Positions 7,065 to 11,398 of a stretch of 11,398 nucleotides of DNA are shown piece by piece. Position 1 is the first letter of the stretch, and every line of letters starts with the position of its first letter. This DNA comes from Syntrophaceae bacterium UBA6255 (GTDB taxonomy: Bacteria > Desulfobacterota > Syntrophia > Syntrophales > Smithellaceae). The stretch covers positions 1-11,398 of the forward strand of contig DJVN01000102.1 of the NCBI GenBank assembly GCA_002441205.1. Direction: 5' to 3'. The notes beneath the pieces are model-generated. The model was not told the DNA's origin. It ran no database searches and saw only the letters and a program-made list of their open reading frames with translations. Both the position numbers and the translations under genes were made by a program.

Positions 7065-9218
7065 ATGTTACGAATCAGCGATATTATAGATAAAGCTCAA
7101 GCCTATCTTCCTCAGGAAGATCTGGAAATGATTCAGAAGGCCTATATCTATTCAGCCGCCGTACATCAGGGACAAGTAAGATTATCCGGTGAACCCTATC
7201 TGACCCATCCCATGGAGGTTGCGGGAATACTGACGGATATGAAAATGGATGCCGCTACTATCATCAGCGGCTTATTGCATGATACCATCGAAGATACCCT
7301 GACCACAGCAGAACATTTGGAAAGAGAATTTGGCAGAGATGTGGCTTTTTTGGTCAGCGGATTAACCAAGTTGAGTCGTATTTCTTTTGGTTCTCAGGAA
7401 GAACGTCAATCGGAAAATTTCCGTAAAATGATTCTGGCCATGTCCGCCGACATTCGTATTCTACTGGTTCGCCTTGCGGATAGAATTCATAATATGCGGA
7501 CTTTACAATATCATCCCAAGGAGAAAAGGCTTTATATCGCCAGGGAAACGATGGACATCTACGCGCCGCTGGCCAACCGGCTGGGCATTAACGCAATGAG
7601 GATGGAATTGGAGGATTTGTCTTTTCAGTATATTGCTCCTGATGCATACAAGGAATTAACGGCAAAAATAGCCAAATCCAATGAAGCCCGCTACCGTTAT
7701 ACTGAAGAAGTCAAAAGCATTATTTTCAAGGAATTGGGGAAACATTCCATTCAATGTAAAGTTGAAGGCAGAGCGAAGCATCTATACAGCATTTATAAAA
7801 AAATGCACGAGCAGCACATTAATTTTGATGAAGTATATGATTTAATCGCCTTTCGCATCATACTGGATTCCGACTTGGAAAAGACGTGCTATGAAGTATT
7901 GAGCATGATTCACGCTCTTTGGAAGCCCGTTCCCGGAAGATTTAAGGATTACATTGCGATGCCGAAGGCCAATAATTATCAATCCCTCCATACGACGGTT
8001 ATCGGACCGTACGGAGAAAGAGTGGAAATCCAAATCAGAACAAAGAATATGCATGAATGGGCGGAGAAAGGAATTGCCGCTCACTGGAGATATAAAGAGG
8101 GGAAATCCTATAAAGACAATGAAGGCGATCAGATAAAAAAATTAAGAGAAGTTCTGGAAATGCAGCAGGATATTAGAAATCCCAAAGAATTCATGTCCGA
8201 TCTGAAGTTGGCTTTGTTCCCGGAGGAAGTTTATGTTTTTACACCGCATGGAGATGTGAAATCTTTTCCCAAGGGAGCCACGCCCATTGATTTCGCCTAC
8301 AGCATTCACACCGATGTCGGCAATCAATGTATAGGCGCAAAAGTAAATCGCAGCATCGTGCCGCTGAGATATAAGCTGCAAAACGGAGATCGCGTTGAAA
8401 TCATCACACAGGCTGGTCATCATCCCGGCAAGGACTGGCTGAAAAATGTCGTGACAACCAGGGCAATTTCCAAAATAAGAAATTGGATCAACCTTGAGGA
8501 GCGAAAAAACAGCATAGCGTTGGGCCGGGAATTGCTGGAAAAGGAATTTAAAAGACATAATTTGAAATTCAGTAATTATATTAAGTCCGATGAAATTAAA
8601 AAAGCATTTGCGGGAAGTTCAGTAAATCAGCTTGATGATTTGATGGCGCAGGTGGGTCTGGGAAGAGTTTCACCCAAAAGAATAGTGAATTATTTTATTA
8701 CCGGCGAGGAACCGGAAGAAAAGGAACCCGCTTTAGAAAAAATAAAAAAGAAAAAAGCGGCTTCGCCATCTATGGGCGTTTCCATTATCGGCGTTGAAGA
8801 TCCGGATGATATTATGATTAATTTTGCCAAATGCTGCAATCCAATTCCGGGTGACGAAATATCCGGTTATATTTCCCGGGGACGAGGCGTGATCATTCAT
8901 ACAGGCAATTGCCCCTATATTAAAAGAATGGGGCAGGAAAGGATCGTCAATGTTCAATGGAGCTTAAGAGAAGAACATACATACCCGGTTCACATAAAAG
9001 TTATTTGTGATGACATTAAGGGGATATTGACGGAAATAAGTTCCATTATTTCATCTTTTGACGTTAACATCAGTTACGCGCAGATAGATACGGACCATAT
9101 GGTCGCCACATGCACTTTTGTGATAGACATCAGTAATTTGCAGCAACTCAATCAAATTTTGGCTGCAATAAAACAACTGAAATTTGTCAAATCAGTCGAG
9201 TGGTTGCATCATTTTTAA
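7065..9218 (+). CDS. rel: Bifunctional (p)ppGpp synthetase/hydrolase, RelA/SpoT family
   Basis: This enzyme makes and degrades the stringent-response alarmones (p)ppGpp. The 717-residue protein has the full long-RSH order. The HD hydrolase domain is intact (H48, H72-D73 in LLHDTIEDT, D138 in RLADR). The synthetase domain has YDLIAFRI (258-265), RFKDYIAMPKANNYQSLHT (292-310) and VEIQIRT (320-326). The basic RFKD version of the RxKD motif is that of bifunctional enzymes, not of monofunctional RelA. Then come a TGS domain (about 389-448), a helical region, a lysine/glutamate-rich linker (548-565), a Cys-containing zinc-finger-like region (C590, C591, C616) and a C-terminal ACT domain (about 640-715). 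GGAG at 7056-7059 stands five bases before the ATG at 7065; an out-of-frame ATG at 7061 is unused. It follows proS by 27 bases with no obvious promoter between. Confidence 0.96.
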   Translation: MLRISDIIDKAQAYLPQEDLEMIQKAYIYSAAVHQGQVRLSGEPYLTHPMEVAGILTDMKMDAATIISGLLHDTIEDTLTTAEHLEREFGRDVAFLVSGLTKLSRISFGSQEERQSENFRKMILAMSADIRILLVRLADRIHNMRTLQYHPKEKRLYIARETMDIYAPLANRLGINAMRMELEDLSFQYIAPDAYKELTAKIAKSNEARYRYTEEVKSIIFKELGKHSIQCKVEGRAKHLYSIYKKMHEQHINFDEVYDLIAFRIILDSDLEKTCYEVLSMIHALWKPVPGRFKDYIAMPKANNYQSLHTTVIGPYGERVEIQIRTKNMHEWAEKGIAAHWRYKEGKSYKDNEGDQIKKLREVLEMQQDIRNPKEFMSDLKLALFPEEVYVFTPHGDVKSFPKGATPIDFAYSIHTDVGNQCIGAKVNRSIVPLRYKLQNGDRVEIITQAGHHPGKDWLKNVVTTRAISKIRNWINLEERKNSIALGRELLEKEFKRHNLKFSNYIKSDEIKKAFAGSSVNQLDDLMAQVGLGRVSPKRIVNYFITGEEPEEKEPALEKIKKKKAASPSMGVSIIGVEDPDDIMINFAKCCNPIPGDEISGYISRGRGVIIHTGNCPYIKRMGQERIVNVQWSLREEHTYPVHIKVICDDIKGILTEISSIISSFDVNISYAQIDTDHMVATCTFVIDISNLQQLNQILAAIKQLKFVKSVEWLHHF

Positions 9219-9239
9219 ATTTTAAAATCACTTTGATTG

Positions 9240-9267
9240 TTGACAAAAAAAGCGACTCTGCTATAAG
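9240..9267 (+). promoter_or_regulatory. Sigma70-type promoter for the amidase-rph-pyrophosphatase-tRNA block
   Basis: A perfect -35 TTGACA (9240-9245) is followed after 16 bases by TATAAG (9262-9267), five of six matches to the -10 consensus. Just upstream, 9211-9228 is almost purely A and T (ATTTTTAAATTTTAAAAT), in the place of an UP element. The start of transcription would be near 9274, leaving a leader of about 25 bases before the ATG at 9299. It is the best promoter match in the window and lies in the 80-base gap after rel. Confidence 0.7.
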
Positions 9268-9298
9268 CAAGCGCGATTTCATTAAAGGCGAGAAATTT

Positions 9299-9994
9299 AT
9301 GTTTAATAAAAGAAAAATTCTATTGTATTTAGGCATTGCCGTGCTGGCATTTATTGTTTCTGGAATGTCCGATATCGTGGCTGCTGAAAAAAAGCGCGTA
9401 ATGGTTATTGATGCCGGTCACGGCGGAAAAGACAGGGGCGTTCAATTAAACGATAAAATTGCCGAAAAAGATATTACGCTGGCTATCGCTTTATTCATCC
9501 AACAGGAACTGGCAAAAGAAAAAAATATTGATGTTGTGTTGACGCGTAATTCAGATAAACAGATTGATCTGGAAGACAGAAGGAAAATGATTGAAAAAAT
9601 AAAACCGGATTTTCTGATCAGTCTTCATGTTAATGCAGGATTTGGGAAGAATGCTTCGGGATTTGAAATATATTATCCGGCGCTTCCCGATATGATCAGT
9701 GGCGAAAAAAATGATGCCAAAAATGAAAAATCAAAATTGCAAAATAAATTGCAGAACGATTCTTTAAAAATGGCAAAAATTCTTCAGGACGCTTTAAACG
9801 CATTATTCCCGAGAAAAGGCAGAGGATTACGCAAGGCCGATTTGCCGTTAACAGAAGGATTGAACGTTTCCGCCTTGTCTTTGGAAATGAGTTTTGCCAC
9901 GAATGCTGAAGAACAAAAGAAATTGCTTTCTGCAAAAACGCAGGAAGATATTGCCAAAGCCCTGGCCAAAGGTATAAAACATTTTTTCAGGTGA
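9299..9994 (+). CDS. Exported N-acetylmuramoyl-L-alanine amidase (Amidase_3 family)
   Basis: The enzyme cuts the amide bond between N-acetylmuramic acid and the stem peptide of peptidoglycan, outside the inner membrane. From the ATG at 9299 the 231-residue protein has a clear signal peptide: basic start, hydrophobic core about 7-21, and a VAA cleavage site near residue 29. The zinc ligands are visible as H41 (IDAGHGG), E56 (EKDITL) and H110 (SLHVNAG), and E196 (SLEMSFATN) is the catalytic glutamate. There is no AMIN, LysM or SH3 domain, so it is a minimal single-domain amidase. After SGFEIYY (120-126) there is a Lys/Asn-rich insert (about 134-154), in the place where E. coli AmiB/AmiC carry an inhibitory helix. 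A GTG at 9200 would give 33 more residues but would bury the signal peptide and overlap rel. AAAGG at 9284-9288 serves the chosen start. Confidence 0.92.
   Translation: MFNKRKILLYLGIAVLAFIVSGMSDIVAAEKKRVMVIDAGHGGKDRGVQLNDKIAEKDITLAIALFIQQELAKEKNIDVVLTRNSDKQIDLEDRRKMIEKIKPDFLISLHVNAGFGKNASGFEIYYPALPDMISGEKNDAKNEKSKLQNKLQNDSLKMAKILQDALNALFPRKGRGLRKADLPLTEGLNVSALSLEMSFATNAEEQKKLLSAKTQEDIAKALAKGIKHFFR
9989..9994 (+). promoter_or_regulatory. Shine-Dalgarno sequence for rph overlapping the amidase stop codon
   Basis: AGGTGA includes the amidase TGA and lies seven bases before the ATG at 10002. This spacing selects that ATG over the in-frame TTG at 9996 and CTG at 9999, and implies coupled translation. 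Confidence 0.6.
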
Positions 9995-10001
9995 TTTGCT
10001 G

Positions 10002-10730
10002 ATGGAAAGAAAATCGGGTCGAAAATTCGACGAACTGCGGCCGATTAAAATTACGAATAATTATTTAAAAAAAGTGGCCGGTTCCGTTTTGGTGGAATTT
10101 GGCAATACCAGAATAATATGTACGGCTTCTCTGGACGATAAGCCGGCGCCTTTTTTGAGAAATACGGGAAAGGGATGGTTGACAGCCGAATATTCAATGC
10201 TTCCCATGTCCACGGAGACACGAACGGTAAGGGAATCGGCCCGGGGGAAATTGGGCGGCCGGACGCACGAAATTCAAAGAATGATCGGACGTTCTCTACG
10301 CGCTGTGACCGATTTGACTGCTTTTGGCGAGAAGACCATTTATCTGGATTGCGATGTCATTGAGGCGGATGGCGGAACCAGAACGGCTTCGGTAACCGGC
10401 GCGTTTGTCGCCCTGGTCGATTTGTTTAAAAAAATGAAAGAGGACGGGGTGATCAATGAAATTCCTGTCCGTGATTATTTGTCGGCTGTAAGCGTCGGCA
10501 TTATTGACAATCAAATTATGCTTGATTTGGAATATGAAGAAGACTCACGCGCGGAAGTCGATATGAATTTTGTCATGACGGGTTCCGGATTGTTCATCGA
10601 AGTGCAGGGAACTGCGGAACGCATGCCTTTCAGCAAGAGCGAGATGGCGCAGATGACGGCGCTGGCCGAGCGCGGAATACAGCAGATTATTGCAAAGCAG
10701 AAGGAAACTGTTGGTGATCTCAGGGGATGA
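10002..10730 (+). CDS. rph: Ribonuclease PH
   Basis: RNase PH is a phosphate-dependent 3'-5' exonuclease that trims nucleotides after the CCA end of tRNA precursors and acts on other structured RNAs. The protein of 242 residues is close to the usual 238-250. Diagnostic segments are the start (RKSGRKFDELRPIKI), RTVRESARGKLGGRTHEIQR (74-93) including R87, the phosphate-binding GGTRTAS (124-130), and the acidic pair D181 and D187 in EEDSRAEVDMN with VMTGSGLFIEVQGTAE (191-206) following. The ATG at 10002 is chosen from its AGGTGA site; a TTG at 9996 is in frame. The stop overlaps the next start as ATGA. The pairing rph-rdgB is common in bacteria. Confidence 0.96.
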   Translation: MERKSGRKFDELRPIKITNNYLKKVAGSVLVEFGNTRIICTASLDDKPAPFLRNTGKGWLTAEYSMLPMSTETRTVRESARGKLGGRTHEIQRMIGRSLRAVTDLTAFGEKTIYLDCDVIEADGGTRTASVTGAFVALVDLFKKMKEDGVINEIPVRDYLSAVSVGIIDNQIMLDLEYEEDSRAEVDMNFVMTGSGLFIEVQGTAERMPFSKSEMAQMTALAERGIQQIIAKQKETVGDLRG

Positions 10731-11329
10731 AAATTGTTTTTGCTTCCGGCAATGAGGGAAAAGTTAAAGAAATTAAAGAAATGCTTGCCGATATGCGTAT
10801 TGAATTAGTTTCTTTAAAAGATTATCGTGGAGCGCCGGAGATTGTCGAGGATGGAAAAACTTTTCTGGAAAATGCCCTGAAGAAGGCACAAATCATTTCC
10901 GAATTTACAGGTGAAACCGTTTTGGCGGATGATTCCGGTTTGCAGGTGGATGAATTAGGAGGCGAGCCGGGGATTTATTCGGCGCGTTACGCCGGCGAGA
11001 AGGCGACAGACGATGATAATATCAACCTTCTGCTGGCAAGATTAAAAGATATTCCTCCGGAGAAAAGAAAAGCGTCCTTCTGTTGTGCGCTTGTATTATA
11101 CGGAAAAGACGGCACGTATGATTGTTTCGAATCGAAATGGCCGGGGATGATTATTGACGAGCGCCGGGGAAACAATGGGTTTGGTTATGATCCTGTTTTT
11201 TGGGTGCCGCAATTGAATAAGACGGCGGCTGAATTGCCTCCGGAAATAAAAAACAGAGTAAGTCACAGGGGGCAGGCTTTCGCAAAGCTTAAAGACGCCC
11301 TGAAAGAAAAATTAAACGTCGGGGCGTAG
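10727..11329 (+). CDS. rdgB: dITP/XTP pyrophosphatase (RdgB/HAM1 family)
   Basis: The enzyme hydrolyses deaminated purine nucleotides (ITP, dITP, XTP) to monophosphates and so keeps them out of DNA and RNA. The 200-residue protein has all family motifs: SGNEGK (7-12) for the phosphates, ADDSGLQVDELGG (67-79) with the catalytic D69, ARYAG (86-90), GNNGFGYDPVF (148-158) and the purine-specificity SHRGQA (179-184). The ATG shares bases with the rph stop (ATGA), with GGTGAT at 10713-10718 as a likely ribosome site. The 3' end is odd: the last two sense codons (GGG GCG) and the TAG lie within the tRNA-Pro sequence that starts at 11320, so the coding region and the tRNA overlap by ten bases. Confidence 0.96.
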   Translation: MKIVFASGNEGKVKEIKEMLADMRIELVSLKDYRGAPEIVEDGKTFLENALKKAQIISEFTGETVLADDSGLQVDELGGEPGIYSARYAGEKATDDDNINLLLARLKDIPPEKRKASFCCALVLYGKDGTYDCFESKWPGMIIDERRGNNGFGYDPVFWVPQLNKTAAELPPEIKNRVSHRGQAFAKLKDALKEKLNVGA

Positions 11330-11396
11330 CGCAGCCTGGTAGCGCGCCTGGTTTGGGACCAGGATGTCGAGTGTTCAAATCACTCCGCCCCGACCA
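11320..11396 (+). tRNA. tRNA-Pro (anticodon UGG)
   Basis: All arms of a 77-base cloverleaf can be drawn: acceptor CGGGGCG (11320-11326) with CGCCCCG (11386-11392), a D arm of GCGC/GCGC, the anticodon stem CCTGG/CCAGG around loop TTTGGGA, a five-base variable loop, and the T arm GAGTG/CACTC around TTCAAAT. The loop puts TGG at positions 34-36, the anticodon that reads CCA and, by wobble, other proline codons. Bacterial tRNA-Pro identity features are present: C1-G72, A73, G35 and G36. The CCA end is encoded (11394-11396). I see no promoter of its own, so it is probably released from the upstream transcript by RNase P. It overlaps the end of the pyrophosphatase gene by ten bases. Confidence 0.97.
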
Positions 11397-11398
11397 AT

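Noticed and set aside
8142..8558. 138-codon open frame on the - strand within rel
   Set aside because: Antisense to the TGS region of rel, no family resemblance and no ribosome site of note.
9200..9298. Extended amidase start (GTG at 9200)
   Set aside because: It would overlap rel, bury the signal peptide behind 33 unlike residues and include the promoter; the ATG at 9299 fits all evidence.

Overview
The window reads as an ordinary stretch of bacterial chromosome. By eye it is moderately AT-rich, with every recognised gene on the + strand and mostly core housekeeping functions. Protein family choice (short Psd next to PssA, MEP-pathway IspG, bifunctional Rel, bacterial-type ProS, an Fe-S PurF relative) suggests an anaerobic, didermic bacterium. 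My best guess is Desulfobacterota (old Deltaproteobacteria), perhaps near the Syntrophales. That placement is inference from general resemblance, not a database result. I see no insertion sequence, prophage, CRISPR array or other mobile signature.

Layout. Positions 1-1322 hold the phospholipid pair psd (5' end cut by the window edge) and pssA, joined by an ATGA overlap; together they make phosphatidylethanolamine from CDP-diacylglycerol and serine. Positions 1381-2449 hold rsmD (16S rRNA methyltransferase) and coaD (coenzyme A synthesis), overlapping by 14 bases. A 272-base gap (2450-2721) carries several inverted repeats that look like a structured RNA leader. Positions 2722-4125 encode a PurF-like protein whose glutaminase active site is gone (Cys replaced by Gly, plus loss of the substrate-binding residues), while its phosphoribosyltransferase motif and four cluster-type cysteines remain; this is the most unusual gene here. 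Positions 4216-9218 hold ispG, proS and rel, tightly packed. A good sigma70-type promoter at 9240-9267 then drives a second block (9299-11396): an exported cell-wall amidase, rph (RNase PH), an ITP/XTP pyrophosphatase gene, and tRNA-Pro(UGG).

The last two genes overlap: the final two sense codons and the stop codon of the pyrophosphatase gene lie inside the tRNA, and its TAG is tRNA positions 8-10. The block between proS and tRNA-Pro therefore holds the synthetase that charges tRNA-Pro, the stringent-response enzyme that reacts to uncharged tRNA, an exonuclease that matures tRNA 3' ends, and the tRNA itself. Whether this grouping is functional or coincidental cannot be decided from one window.
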